A stretch of 64,000 nt of DNA from positions 1,316,649-1,380,648 of the forward strand of contig NC_018260.1 of the NCBI RefSeq assembly GCF_000227135.1. Reading direction: 5' to 3'. The position numbers and the translations under genes are program-made. The DNA is from Leishmania donovani. Lineage: Eukaryota; Euglenozoa; Kinetoplastea; Trypanosomatida; Trypanosomatidae. The notes under the pieces were generated by a model. That model saw nothing but the letters and a program-made list of their open reading frames with translations. It was not told the origin of the DNA and searched no databases. Shown piece after piece: positions 1 to 11,192 of the stretch (its first letter is position 1; every line of letters begins with the position of its first letter).

Positions 1-1
1 A

Positions 2-2380
2 GGTGTGTACAACAGCGTCAACGCTGGCCACAACACGGCGCTGCTGCTCGCGACAGACGGGTCGACGGAGTCCCGCTCGATGGCAGCGGAGGTGGTGAGG
101 CAGGTGCTGACGGAAGCGCTGTCGGAAACGGCGAAGGCGGCTGCCAGCCACGGCTCTCTGGGCTACTACGACGCCCGTGTGTCGGCCTGTGCGCTGCGCA
201 GCGCTACGGAGGCGATCGACTGCGTCGAGGGCGACGCTGTCACGAATGTCGAGGTCGGCTCACATCCGGTGTTTGGGACGGCTTTTATGAACGTTGGCAC
301 GGTTACAGTGCGCAAGATCGAGACGCACATGCCCCAGGTCGACGCGGCGATCACTGCGGCGTGCGGGAGGTCGGATTCCAAAGTGGCTGTCATCGAGGCC
401 GTCGTGAAGCAGGTACGACCGTCGCAGAAGGGCAGCAGCCCCACGGACGTGCTGCTGTCCTCGATCCTGTTCCTCGTCAGCAACGTGACAATGGAGCAGC
501 AGTCATACTTCGAGGCTTTCCGTAACGGCGCAAACGTACCACCGGCCCTCATCAAGGGCTGCATTGGCGGGGCGTGCCACACCGTGGCGGTGCTGTGCCT
601 GCCCAACTGCACCGACCCCTCGGCCGCCAATGAGGCAATGGCCTCACTCAACACAATCTGCAACATCGAAAACTCGACGCCGCGCAGTGGCAACCTCGCC
701 CGGTTTATCGCTTTCGCCACAGGAGAGAGCGACAAGATGAGGCAGAAGCCAAAGGTGGATGCAGCAGTTCTGGAGAAGGTGGACGCGATGCTGGCGGACG
801 GCCGCTCCATCCTCCAGGACCCGCGCAACACCGTGCCTGTGGCATACCCATGCTCTCCACCGCGCACCCTGAGCCGCGCGGTGAACACGCCACAGCTCTC
901 GTCGGGCGACATCAACGCCCACGCCACGGAGAAGGGGCGTGACGCGTCGAACCCGATTCGAGTGGTCGTCATCGCGAGCTCGCAGGCCAGCAAAACGTTT
1001 CCGCAGACGTTCAACGTCGGCCCAGATGGCAAATCCATTGTGGACGCCGCTAGTGGCACCAAAGCATCTGTGCTGGAGCTGGTGACCTGTGCCCCGGAGG
1101 ACTGGCGCAGCACGACGCCGGAGCTGGTGAACGAGGTGCAGACTCTGTTCCAGAACGGTAACAACACTGCCATCGTCGGCACCGTCTTGCCAAACGAGGT
1201 GAACGTGCTGAGCAAGCAGCCGCTGTGGATGTCCTACAAGAGCATGGTCTCCTCCCTCCTCAGCGTCGCCACACAGAAGTACAAGTTTGCTGAAGTGAGC
1301 CTCAGCATCGCGCTTGTCGGCGGCAACGAGCTGCTCGCGGACCTTTTGGTCGGCACGGACTCGGCAGCCCCGGCGGCGCAGACCCCGCAGAAGCTCTCCG
1401 TGGCGTATTCGCCGCTCTTCGGCCCTACCGTGTACAAGTCGACGATCATCAAGCAGCCTACACCGCTTCAGCTCGAATCCACCATCAACGGCGCCCTCTC
1501 CCGTGTGCCGACGATTATGCAGCAGTACCCGAACACGAAGACGGTGATCATCGCGTCGGCCGTCATGAAGGGTGTCACGTCCACGGATGTGTACACGAGC
1601 TCGATGCTGGCTGCCAGTGTCGTGGACCCGACCGTGCTCATCGACATCCTCGACAAGAAGCCGGACGTGCCGCATGAGCTGTTCGACTACGCGTTTGGCG
1701 GCCCGTGCTGTACCTTGTTCCTGGCCCACGTCATCCAGGGTGACACGGGCGTGGGGAAGGTCGTTGAGCTGATAAACCGACTCAATGCGACACAGAACCG
1801 CAGCGTCAGGACGTGCAGCGTGAAGAAGTTCATTGCCTTTGCCGAGGAGAGCCTGAAAAAGGCGGAAATCAAGGTAGCCGCGGCCAAGTCGGAGACGGAG
1901 AAGGAGACAATTCTGCGCAGCAAGAAGAGTATGGAGGTGTTCCACGCAGAGTACAAGACCCTCATGGAGGATCCCGAGCATCACGACCCGAAGACGTACC
2001 GCCGCAGCGGAGGAGGCATCGGCTCCTCGGGGTCCGGGTCCGCCGCCGCCACCGCGGCCAACTCCGGCGCGAGCAAGACGCGCAGCCTTGCAACCCCAAT
2101 CACCGGTGGAGTTTCGGCCGATAAGTCCCGGAAGAGCGCCGACGGCGACGAGAAGAGCAGCGAGCGAAACGCGAAGGCTGACGACGCCAAGTCGTCTGGC
2201 AGCCGCCACAGCTCTAGTCACAGGAAAGCTTCGGCAGACGGGAAGAAGCGGCGCAACTCCAGTAGTCGCGCTAAAGCCGACTACAAGCCCTCCAGCAGTC
2301 GTCACAGCTCCGGGTCGAGGCGCAGCTCGAAATCCTCATCTCACAAGCACCATCACAGATCCTCCAAGGACAAGAAGTAA
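2..2380 (+). CDS. Tandem degenerate kinesin-motor-like protein, 5' end missing
   Basis: The frame is open from the left edge, so the true start lies outside the window; about 790 residues are visible. Numbering from the codon at 5, residues 1-255 are the C-terminal part of one kinesin-like domain and residues 318-640 a second, nearly complete one. The second opens with IRVVVIASSQ (kinesin IRVVVRVRP), followed by GNNTAIVGTVLPNE where kinesins have GYNGTIFAYGQTGSGK. Each domain ends with the kinesin LGGNSxT element: CIGGACHTVAVL in the first and AFGGPCCTLFLAHV in the second, each followed by a KFIAFA or RFIAFA stretch. Both P-loops are lost, so ATP hydrolysis is unlikely. A short coiled coil (about 612-660) leads into a basic tail rich in Ser, Lys, Arg and His. 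The layout is visible in the sequence; the kinesin relationship is by eye; a scaffold role is inference. Confidence 0.8.
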   Translation, partial: GVYNSVNAGHNTALLLATDGSTESRSMAAEVVRQVLTEALSETAKAAASHGSLGYYDARVSACALRSATEAIDCVEGDAVTNVEVGSHPVFGTAFMNVGTVTVRKIETHMPQVDAAITAACGRSDSKVAVIEAVVKQVRPSQKGSSPTDVLLSSILFLVSNVTMEQQSYFEAFRNGANVPPALIKGCIGGACHTVAVLCLPNCTDPSAANEAMASLNTICNIENSTPRSGNLARFIAFATGESDKMRQKPKVDAAVLEKVDAMLADGRSILQDPRNTVPVAYPCSPPRTLSRAVNTPQLSSGDINAHATEKGRDASNPIRVVVIASSQASKTFPQTFNVGPDGKSIVDAASGTKASVLELVTCAPEDWRSTTPELVNEVQTLFQNGNNTAIVGTVLPNEVNVLSKQPLWMSYKSMVSSLLSVATQKYKFAEVSLSIALVGGNELLADLLVGTDSAAPAAQTPQKLSVAYSPLFGPTVYKSTIIKQPTPLQLESTINGALSRVPTIMQQYPNTKTVIIASAVMKGVTSTDVYTSSMLAASVVDPTVLIDILDKKPDVPHELFDYAFGGPCCTLFLAHVIQGDTGVGKVVELINRLNATQNRSVRTCSVKKFIAFAEESLKKAEIKVAAAKSETEKETILRSKKSMEVFHAEYKTLMEDPEHHDPKTYRRSGGGIGSSGSGSAAATAANSGASKTRSLATPITGGVSADKSRKSADGDEKSSERNAKADDAKSSGSRHSSSHRKASADGKKRRNSSSRAKADYKPSSSRHSSGSRRSSKSSSHKHHHRSSKDKK

Positions 2381-5300
2381 TCATCTGTGGCTCAATGGTG
2401 TGTGCACGGAAGCCTCTCTCTCTGTTGGTGTGTAGCATGCAGCACGGCAGGCGACATCCGCACCGCCTTCTCTCCTTCGTCTTTACCTTATATTTCATAG
2501 TCTACTCCTTCTTTTTCTTCCCCCCCCCAACATTGTTGTTTCGCTTTCCTGTGTGCGTGCACGGCAGCGGCAGGAAGGGAAAGAGTCGGGTGTGGATCGA
2601 TCTTATTTGCAGTCCTTCCCCAGCCCCCTCGAGCATCCTTTCCTGCCTGCGCCGCAGCTGTGCTCCCCTCCCTCCCTCTGACAGCGACGCACATGCACCG
2701 CTGTAAGCGTTTTTTTATTCCTATTCGTTTTGCCGACTTTCTCTCTTCCCCCTCTTCGTCCCCTCTCTCCTCCCTCATCTTCTGTGAAGGCACCAAACCT
2801 CCTCCGCGAAACAGGTCCTGGGCTCTCTTTGCGCGCGTGTGCGAGTCTTTCCACCTGTCGTGTAGGGCGCACCGCGGTACGAGTGGGAGAGCTGCATCTC
2901 CCCATCTCGTGAGGAGAGTCTTTCAGTGCTCTTGCTCTCATTCTTTTTTCTAGTGTTTGCACGTGCGCGTCAGATGGAGGTTGACGTGGCCATTTCGATT
3001 GGTTCTTGTCTCATGCCGATTCTGTGTGCCAGCACGTAGGAAGGATCGTGTACATGTCTGTGCGTATGCGCAGAGATGCGCTCCATCACTTGTGTTTCTT
3101 GACTATACGAAGTCAGTACTCGTGCGAATGCCCCTGCGCTGCCTCCCCAGGTGTGCGGTGACTTTTTCGGTGACTGCTGTTGCTACATTTCTTTGAACGA
3201 GTTCCCGTGTTCCAATCTCTCTCTCTCTCTTTACACACGCAAGCCAGCCACGCGCTTTTTTTTCCCTGTGCTAAGCGGCTTTGCTTCCCCATTCCCCTCA
3301 TCCTGCCTTGTGTGTCCTTTGACGTAGGAGACCGTGCAAGTGTGAAGTGTGCGCGTGTGTGCGTGTGTGTCTCCTTGCCTTCTTTATGGTTGTTGTGGTT
3401 CTCGCTATTCTTTGCGCTTTTTGTCGATGTGCCACTTTTTTCTTTGATGTGGTTAGGCTCCGTTTTTGTCGCTCGTTATTCGGCTTTGCATAACTCGCTT
3501 TCTTGTGTGCGGGCCGAGTCTGGTGTCATCAGCCCCCCTCCCCCTTGCTCTATCCCTCCCAATCGCCTTCATCTCTTGTTATTTCTTCTCGCTTCTGGGT
3601 GCATTACACCATACGCCACGGCGAGATGAAATCGAATAGAGCAGTACACACCCACACACAGACAGACAAGGAAGACGGAAAGACAACATGTGCGCCGCAA
3701 CGGAAGTACCGCTGCCTCCTTCTTCGCCTAGGTCTCTCGTACACGTGTCTAGCACGCTCCATGATGCGTGCACACTGAAGCCGCTCTCTCCCTTTTTTTT
3801 TTCGTTGTGGTCTTGCTTATGCGTGCCGCCTCGGTGGTGCTTTTTTTTCGTGTTAGAGTCGCTCTTATTTGTGCGTGCTTTATTTTCTCTCCTCTCATCC
3901 TTCTCTTTTCGTTTTTACTTCTACAGGCACGCTAGAGTGTGACCTGTAGCGTGGCTTTCATGGAAGAACACAAGCTCTTCGCACTTCTGTGCTTTATTTT
4001 GCCGCTGCTGCTACCGCGTTGTGCTACTCTTGGTATGCTTGTAGATGCGCTTTCGCTGTGTAAGCCTCTTTCCTGGTCGGCTTGTCTCTGCATCCCCAGC
4101 AACACACCCTTTAACGGTTCTCTCTATTGTTTTTCCATTATTTGCTTTCGATTGCAAGCACCATTTCGAGGGCTGCTGGGCACGCATATCTGCTTCTCCT
4201 GGTGTGTCTACGTTTGTGCGTGTGCGTGTGTGCTTCCTTGGCCTATGCACTTCTCGTTTCTCCCCTCCCCACTGTCCCGCCAACACCGCTACCTCTTCAA
4301 GCCTGGCCATTCTCCTCGGTGCACACACACACACACACATATTTGTCTCTACTTACCTTCTTCCTTCTGCTGTTTTTGCCTTTTCAGTAGCGTGGCCCCT
4401 CTTTTAGTTGGTTTCCTGTGTCCGGAGAGACAAAAGGCCCCAACTCCCCTCCACTTCTTTGCCCCTCCCCCGTCCTTCACGGTCTGGATGTTGGCAAGTA
4501 CTCTCTTTTGTGATCTTGTCCTCTGCTGGTGCGCGCTGTGTAATGTTCTGTTTCTCTTTGCCCTGAGCTTGCTGTGATGGTTGTGGTTGCTCTCCACTCT
4601 GCGTCCGGAGCTGCAAAGGCGCTTGATTGCCTTTGCTCTTCTTGTATCCATTTCGTTCTTCACCCTGGTCGTGTTTCTTTATATTCATCTTTATGTGTGT
4701 GTGCGCGTGTGCATGTGAACAGACCGTTCCACTTCCGCGCCCCTGCGCCTACCCTCGTCGTGTACTCCTCGTCACATACTCGTCCCTCCCCCAGTTCTCT
4801 CCTCCCTCGCGCCTTCTTCTGCCTCGCTTCCCTCTCTCTCTTTCGGGAAGAGTGAGAGACCCGGAGAGGAGGGAAGCGTGATGGCAGGTCTGTGTGTGGT
4901 ACGGAGAGAGGATGGAGGAGTGAAGTTGGAGTGCGATGACGTTGTGCGCGGATTTATATGGGCTCTTCTCGTTTGAATTTACGTGTATTCATCCCTGTCC
5001 GCGGAGTCCTACTCCGCATCCCAAAGGCACCCTACCCAATTCGATCCGTGATGCCCACTACGAGCAGCGCCATCCCCTCCCCCGTGCACACATTGATGAC
5101 TGACTCAGAGGTTTACGTACAGAGACACAGACGCGGCCACTCCTCACAGAGGTGCGTGCAGCCATCGTTGCTTGAGCCATCCAGAGACCACCAGTACCAC
5201 CAGCACAACGAGCGAAATCTACGTGCCTTTCGAGTGATCGCTACCGACAGACACGTATATACAGATACACATACAGAGTCAAAGAGCATGTCGCACACTT

Positions 5301-6573
5301 CAGGCTCTGTACTCGTGCTTGTGGCAAGCAGCGCGCTTGTGGTGCCTCGGACCCAACTGTGCGTGCGTGCGTGTGCTCCCACCTTTCTTCCTCGTTTCAT
5401 TGGTGTTCGACACGGATACGCTCATTCGTGGCTGTGGACTATTCTTATGGTCTCCCGAACTGTCTCGCGGGTGCTCTGTGTGCTTTTTGTGCCATCGACG
5501 CATCTCTCCATGTGCCTGTGCTCGCGCACGCTCCTTTTCCCGCTGCTTCCCTTTCCGCTTCAGCGGGGCAGATGGAGGTGGTGGTGCTTTTTTTTTTTGC
5601 GGCTTTGCCATGTGCGCTCGACGAGGCGCAAAGTGTGTGCGCGTGGATACGTCTGCGCTGCCGTGGTAGTCTCCCGCATCATGTGATGCACGCTCTTCCG
5701 TCAATTCTCGTCCTTCACACTTTGCCACGTCTGCGCCCGCGTGCTTACGGGTCGCTGCGGTCGGACTGCCTGTGCCCTCCCTCTCTTTTGTTTGTTGTCG
5801 TTTCTTCTTTCCTGGGGAGGATGTCGTTTCACCTGGGTGCCGCTCTGAGCCACCACCCCCTCCCTCCCTCCCCACCCCACCATTCCTACGTGCCAAGAGG
5901 CTCAAAGAGCACCGAAGCGTCACTGAAAAAAGGAGAGGGCAAACCTGCAAGCGTCGCCTGGTCGCGAAGAAGAACAGTACAAGTGCAGGCGTTTATCGTA
6001 ACCAAAACCGGGTGTGAAGCACGTGCGTGCGTGCGATGTAGGGATATCGAATGCCCCACACACGTTTTTTTTGTTTGCAGCGCCACAGCACCCGCGTCAG
6101 CAACCTGCTTCGCTCCCCTTCACCTCGCTCCGCTGTTCACCTGTGCGCCACACCAGTATGCGTTCGTCTCATGTGTTTCTAGCGACGTACTCTTTCTCCC
6201 TCTTTTTTTTTGGTGTGTGGGTGGGGCGGGGTGGGGGCATTGCTGTTGTCTGCCTCTCTTTTTTCCTTTGGCCTTTCTTGGACTCGTTGTACTTCTCTTT
6301 TATTTTTTCTCTTGCCTTCTTTCCACTGTTACGGTTATGCTCAAGCTCGACGTCTCCCATGCCGGCATTGTGCGTGTGCGTGTTCTCGGACTTCTCCCCA
6401 CCCACCCCTTTTTATTTTTGTCTTCTGTTAGCATGCTTTCTTTTTCCTCTTTTTTTTTCCAGTCGTCGATTTCTCTCATCTGTGGTTTCTTCGTTCTCAT
6501 TCTTTTCACCTCGTTGCTTGATGGTTGATGTGCCTGAACACCTCCTCTTTTTCTTCTTTACACGTCTACGTTG

Positions 6574-6588
6574 TATATATATATATAT
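6574..6588. repeat. TA microsatellite
   Basis: Uninterrupted TA dinucleotides, followed by a further short CATATA stretch. Confidence 0.9.
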
Positions 6589-8690
6589 GCACATATATGC
6601 AGCGCTGCAGGCGTGCCTTGGCCCCGTGAATGCGGACGACCAACTCTCGCTTGCTCCCTCGTCGTTACCTTTTCCCCCTACTCCCCATACCGGCAAGTGA
6701 GTGCGCCGGTGTCCACGGAAAGGAATGGTGCCTTTTTTTCGTGTGCTTTATTTTTGAGCTCGTTTTTTTTTTGTCGCTTCTGTACGCTTCTCTCCGGGCC
6801 TGACGCTGCGACGAGATCGGGGTGGGGGAGCGGCAGTGAGGGGGACGATCGAGCTTTCATGGTCGCGTGGACACGATATCTTTCCTCCACCTGTCAGTGC
6901 CACCTCTTGTTTCCATTCGCTTTGAGAACGGCCCTCCCCCCCCCCCCGTGGCCTCATGGGCGTGCACTCTTGCCAGGACACAGACGCAGCACGTACGCGT
7001 ATTTGTGCTCTTGTATACAAAAAGGCGCGCCCTACCCCGGCTGCTATGGCCTCGGTGTAACGTCCTCTCCCTTCCATCCTCTGTCCCCTCTTTCTCACAC
7101 TCTCGACGAAAAGGGAAGTGTACACGCGATGAGCGCATGTGGTTATTGCTTTTTTTGGGTCTCTTTCATACACAAAGACGCTTCACGGTCGTTCTTGTGG
7201 GTCCTCTCTCTCTCGTTTCTCCAGGCTGTTCTCTTTCTGTGTGACGCTTCCAGCTGTGAAAGCACTCGCTTTCTCTCTTTTTGGGGTCGCCTCTGCATTT
7301 TCTGCCGCAGATGTTTCTTCCCTTTCGCTTTCATTGCTCTACAATGTCCGCCTCTGCCTTGCCTGATTTTTTGTTGGAAGGGTCTGTCTCTGTATGCCTG
7401 TGGCGTCCCTCTGTTCTTTGCAGCTGCATCTGTGTGGGTCTGAGCGTTTGATGCAGATATATGTGCATCCACGTGTGCCTCTCCTCTTTTCTTTCGGCGC
7501 TGTGTGCATTCTCCCTCTCCCGTTGCGTTTTCCTCGTACCTCCTCTTCTCCGTTCGATGTGCAGCGATGAAAGCTGTCGCTGCCGCCGAATCCGACTTTT
7601 TGCCTGTTTTTTCTCTTTGTGTGTATGCCTGTGTGCCGTGGAGCAGTGATGGGAAAAGCTCGGCAGACTCCCTTTCTGTTTTATGTATCCTTGTGCCGTT
7701 GTTGATCCTGTTGTATGCGCGGTTGTGTATTTTTTTTTTACCTGCACGCGTTCCCCTCTGTCTCTCTCTTCCTCCATGCTTCCGTCCTTTTGTTTCTTCG
7801 TCTCCTTCCCTTCACTTGTCTAACCAGCATCGCACCCACAAGACGCAAAGTCGCCCGCGGCACATCACCCCTAAAAAAAAGAAACTATGCTATTGCTAAA
7901 GAGCATATACACAATAGAGGTGTCCACTCTTCTTCCTCTCTTGCCGGTATTCTCTATGCGTGGGTTGACGGCGAACACTCGCGCGCGTCGCACGATTTGG
8001 GGATCTCAAGTATGTGCTTGTATGTAAAAGGACGCATGCTGCGGATGAAACGACTCCCCTCTCAGAAAATCTGACATGCGGCGCGATGCTGCAGCCCCCC
8101 TCCCCCTTCCTTTGCTATTCCGTGCAACAGACACTGCTCGAATGTGACGCAGGTGCTCCTTTCTCCCCTGCTTCGGGCGTTTCCAGTGAGGATCAAAGGA
8201 ATGATGGGCGGAGCAACTGTGTGCTCACGCTCAGCGAAGGCTTGTGTGCCACCAAGCGTGTAGGCGCATGCGCAAACACACTTCGACTTGCATCACCACC
8301 GCTCCGCTTTTCGGTGCCGCATGGATGACTTCTCCGTTTTCTCCCACTGCTTCCTCACTCGCATCCCCACCACTTCGCCTTCGGCCATTTCTTTGTTCTG
8401 GTCGCGCTCTCGCTCTCGTGCGGTGTGCGCGTGCGACCCACCCTTCATGCACTTCTTCTACCGTGCCATTACTGCATCTAACGTTTGGGTCGCCCCATCG
8501 TATCCAGCTGCGCTTCACCACTTGCTTACACACACACAAATTGGCGCTCACTGACTGCGGTCTTGGGAACCCTATTGCTTTTTTTTTTGGTATCTGCTGC
8601 GTGCATTCACTCCCCTACACCGCCAAAATCATACAACATACACGAGCACGTGTGCTATCGAGGTCTGCTGCGCTTTGCCTGCTGCCCTCG

Positions 8691-8702
8691 CTCTTTTTCA
8701 AG
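8691..8702 (+). promoter_or_regulatory. Candidate spliced-leader acceptor of the 8906 gene
   Basis: A CT-rich tract ends in CAAG at 8699-8702, about 200 bases before the proposed ATG. An alternative AG lies at 8726. No in-frame ATG occurs between here and 8906. The call rests on sequence context only. Confidence 0.4.
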
Positions 8703-8905
8703 AGCTTCTGTGTGTGCGTGTGTGTAGCTGTAGGTGTGTCTTGCCGTCCGTTCACCTGTTTGCAACAAGCTTCCGTTGCCTCAACACCACTGTCTACTCC
8801 GTCATTCACTCGCTGAGGCCCCCTCCTTTTCGCTCCATCTTCGCCCACTATCGCCTACGTGGTCTGTCCCTCCTTTCCCTCACCGTGCACCACCGTGCCG
8901 GCTTC

Positions 8906-9907
8906 ATGCAGATGCAAGGCAACATGTACCCTCGGCAGATGGAATGGGCCGTGCATCAGCAACAGCCACAGAGCATGCAGGGCAACCGACAGGCGGTCGC
9001 GTCTCGCGCCTACCACCTAGAGCCCATCAGCACCATGCAGCTGCGACAGCAGCGCGGTAGCATGCCGGGTATGATGATAGGGCAGCAGCCTGGTGGCGGT
9101 ATGATGGACGGCCTGTCGACGTACGGCCCGAGGCCCATGATAAGGGACGTGCAGGATGGGCACATGGGCCCGCAGCAAGCGGATGCCGCCCGTGCTGCTG
9201 GCTATGGAACTCAGGGCATGTACGGCAGTCATTTGATGAGCTATGGCGCTGCGGGGATGGGGGGAGTAAACAATTTGCAAAACGGCAATGCCGCTCTCTT
9301 CGCCGCCGGCTCTGCTGGTCAAGCGTCGGAGGGGAACAGCATCAACTTCAACGGCATCTTCAACAGCGCAGTCAACCCGCAGGTGCAGTCGTCTGTGGCG
9401 GTGCAGGACGACGGTAAGCCGCTGCCGTTTCCTCCTGGAAACCTTCTCGCGCAGTACCCGCCCGAGTACCAGCAGCAGCTCATCTTTTACTACCGCCTGC
9501 TGCGCTTGCAGTACCCGGAGCTGTACCAGCAGTACGTGGACTATTACGTGATGTACTATGAGCCCCTCTATCATCCAGCTCCGTCGTCTCTCAGCAAGGA
9601 CGATCTCAACGGCGGCCAGCAAAGGAAGAAGGAGCCACTTCTGCAGCAGACGCAGCGGGCCCACATGCAACGGCAGCAGCCAGCCATGCCGCAGCCCGGG
9701 TATCAGCCGCCGCCACCGATGGAGCAGGCGCCGCGGATGGAGCACGCCCTGCCCTCGGAAGTCATGTGCCGCACTACATCAAACCTCAGCGGAGGCCTGA
9801 AGCGGCAGAGCTCGCTGCGGCGGCAGAACTCGATGCGCCGAAACGAGGTCAACCAGCTGAAGAACGAGGGCAGCCTCAAGCGTCTTCCAAGTATGCGGCA
9901 ACAATAG
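8906..9907 (+). CDS. Q/M/Y-rich small protein with Arg-Ser C-terminal tail
   Basis: 333 residues from the ATG at 8906 (MQMQGNMYPRQMEW); the frame upstream is open but looks like UTR. The N-terminal half is rich in Gln, Met and Gly. The centre (about residues 170-220) is an aromatic block, including PPEYQQQLIFYYRLLRLQYP and YYVMYYEPLYHP, probably helical. A PQQ-rich linker follows. The last 35 residues repeat an R-x-x-S theme (RQSS, RRQNS, KRLPS), fitting basophilic kinase sites such as PKA or AKT. I recognise no family. It has no motor-like domain but sits between pseudokinesin genes on the same strand, so a partner role is possible but unproven. A SIDER/DIRE-like element occupies its downstream region. 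Confidence 0.8.
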   Translation: MQMQGNMYPRQMEWAVHQQQPQSMQGNRQAVASRAYHLEPISTMQLRQQRGSMPGMMIGQQPGGGMMDGLSTYGPRPMIRDVQDGHMGPQQADAARAAGYGTQGMYGSHLMSYGAAGMGGVNNLQNGNAALFAAGSAGQASEGNSINFNGIFNSAVNPQVQSSVAVQDDGKPLPFPPGNLLAQYPPEYQQQLIFYYRLLRLQYPELYQQYVDYYVMYYEPLYHPAPSSLSKDDLNGGQQRKKEPLLQQTQRAHMQRQQPAMPQPGYQPPPPMEQAPRMEHALPSEVMCRTTSNLSGGLKRQSSLRRQNSMRRNEVNQLKNEGSLKRLPSMRQQ

Positions 9908-11192
9908 GGTTAGCTGAAGGCAAGAGGTGTCGAAGATACGCCTCGCCTTTTTGAACCCTGCGGATGGCCCACGAGGGCTTGAGCGGGCCCTTTCCTTTCC
10001 CTTGCCATCTTTATCGAGTGGCACGATACATTTTTTCTTCTAAGCCGGCTACACTACTCCTTCTTCCTCACTTTTTTTTTCTTCATTGTTGGGAAGTTGG
10101 TCGGCTGATGGCGCTGTTGATAGTGTCTCTCCATCGTCAAGAATCGGATGCAGCATCCAACTGTCTCCTTTTCTATTGTGCGTTTTTCTTTTTGCCTTCT
10201 CTGGCGTCGATGGATTCATAGCTACTCTTCGCCCCCCCACTTCTGTTCTCCTTGTGTAGAAAAGTCAAACAGAGAGCGTAACGTGCGCGCGAGTCCAACG
10301 GAAGTGTACGCGTGTTTATGCGCGTGTGTGTTTTCGTGTATGTGTGTGAGAGTGAAAGAAAGGGGAGGGGCCTGTGCCTGCGTTCTTCGACATGCAATAT
10401 TTTTTTGTTTGTTTGCTTTTCACCATGGAATTCCTTTTGCGACTCACTACCAACTCTTGTGTTTGCGCTTCCCTGCTTTACACTTGCTTTCCCTCCCTCT
10501 CCTTCTTTTTGATTTTTTTTTTTCGTGCCTTTCTCATCTTAATCACGGATGTCATCGCGCCATCTGCTCTGCACACGACTCAGTCTTCTCTGTCCACCTC
10601 GCCCTTGCGTCTCTTTTCGTTGCCTCCTTTGCTTGCTTGAGGGTGTTCCAGAGTGAATGGATCCCACCACTGCAGCCGCCACTCCGCCTTCCAATTTCTG
10701 ATACGTCTACGCCGCGCAACGATGTTCTTTCGCGCGTCAGCTTCTTTACTGCTACCCCATCCGCACAGGACCTTCTCTTCTCTCGCCGCCTCTTGCTCTC
10801 TCATTTTGCTTCTCGTTAGGCCAAATATTCGTGAAGCGTGCACCTTGATGCTGGTTCAGTGGAAAGTCTTAGTACGCGCGCTTGCTTAGCTCAAGGAGCC
10901 CCTGAACCTCTCGCGCTCGACTGATGTAGGAGCTATGTGCTCCTCCTCTCGTTGGTGTGTTCACGTTCCCCAACACCGTGGACATTTCGACGTGTCGACT
11001 TTTCCATTTTGCGTCCGTCTTTGTTCTGCCTGCATCTTTCCCCTCTTTCCGAGGTGTGCAATCTGCGTGTGCCCCTGATGGCGGCTGTCCGTTTCGCGTG
11101 CTGTCAGATCTTTTCCGATTTTCTGAGGAACTCAGACAGCACTCTTATTCCTGCCAAATGCCGAAAAACTTGTGCTGGTGAAAGGTTCAAGT
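9908..11192. other. Intergenic spacer, presumed 3' UTR
   Basis: Pyrimidine-rich spacer without convincing coding frame. Reading frames are short and of UTR-like composition. Confidence 0.6.

Larger units (their letters stand above)
2381..8905. other. Long intergenic spacer, T/C/G-rich, no gene seen
   Basis: This 6.5 kb stretch has the A-poor, pyrimidine-rich composition of Leishmania UTRs. Open frames in it, including one at 5359-6528, translate to Cys/Leu/Phe/Ser-rich strings without domain character. It holds a CA run at 4322-4339 and a TA run at 6574-6588. Around 4860-5280 the composition becomes more A-rich and may be an old retroposon remnant, but I could not align it to other copies here. 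Confidence 0.6.

Noticed and set aside
644..2305. 553-codon open frame on the minus strand
   Set aside because: Shadow of the GC-rich gene on the + strand, Arg/Leu/His-rich without domains.
4322..4339. Short direct repeats such as CA and TA runs as possible CRISPR or telomeric signals
   Set aside because: Simple dinucleotide microsatellites; no spacers and no telomeric hexamer array.
5359..6528. 389-codon open frame on the + strand in the first spacer
   Set aside because: Cys/Ser/Leu/Phe-rich translation of pyrimidine-rich UTR-like DNA; no domain and no coding-like composition.
10880..10930. Possible tRNA-like TAGCTCAA near 10887
   Set aside because: No cloverleaf partners or T-loop consensus at the right distance. 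I saw no convincing tRNA, rRNA or snoRNA in the window.
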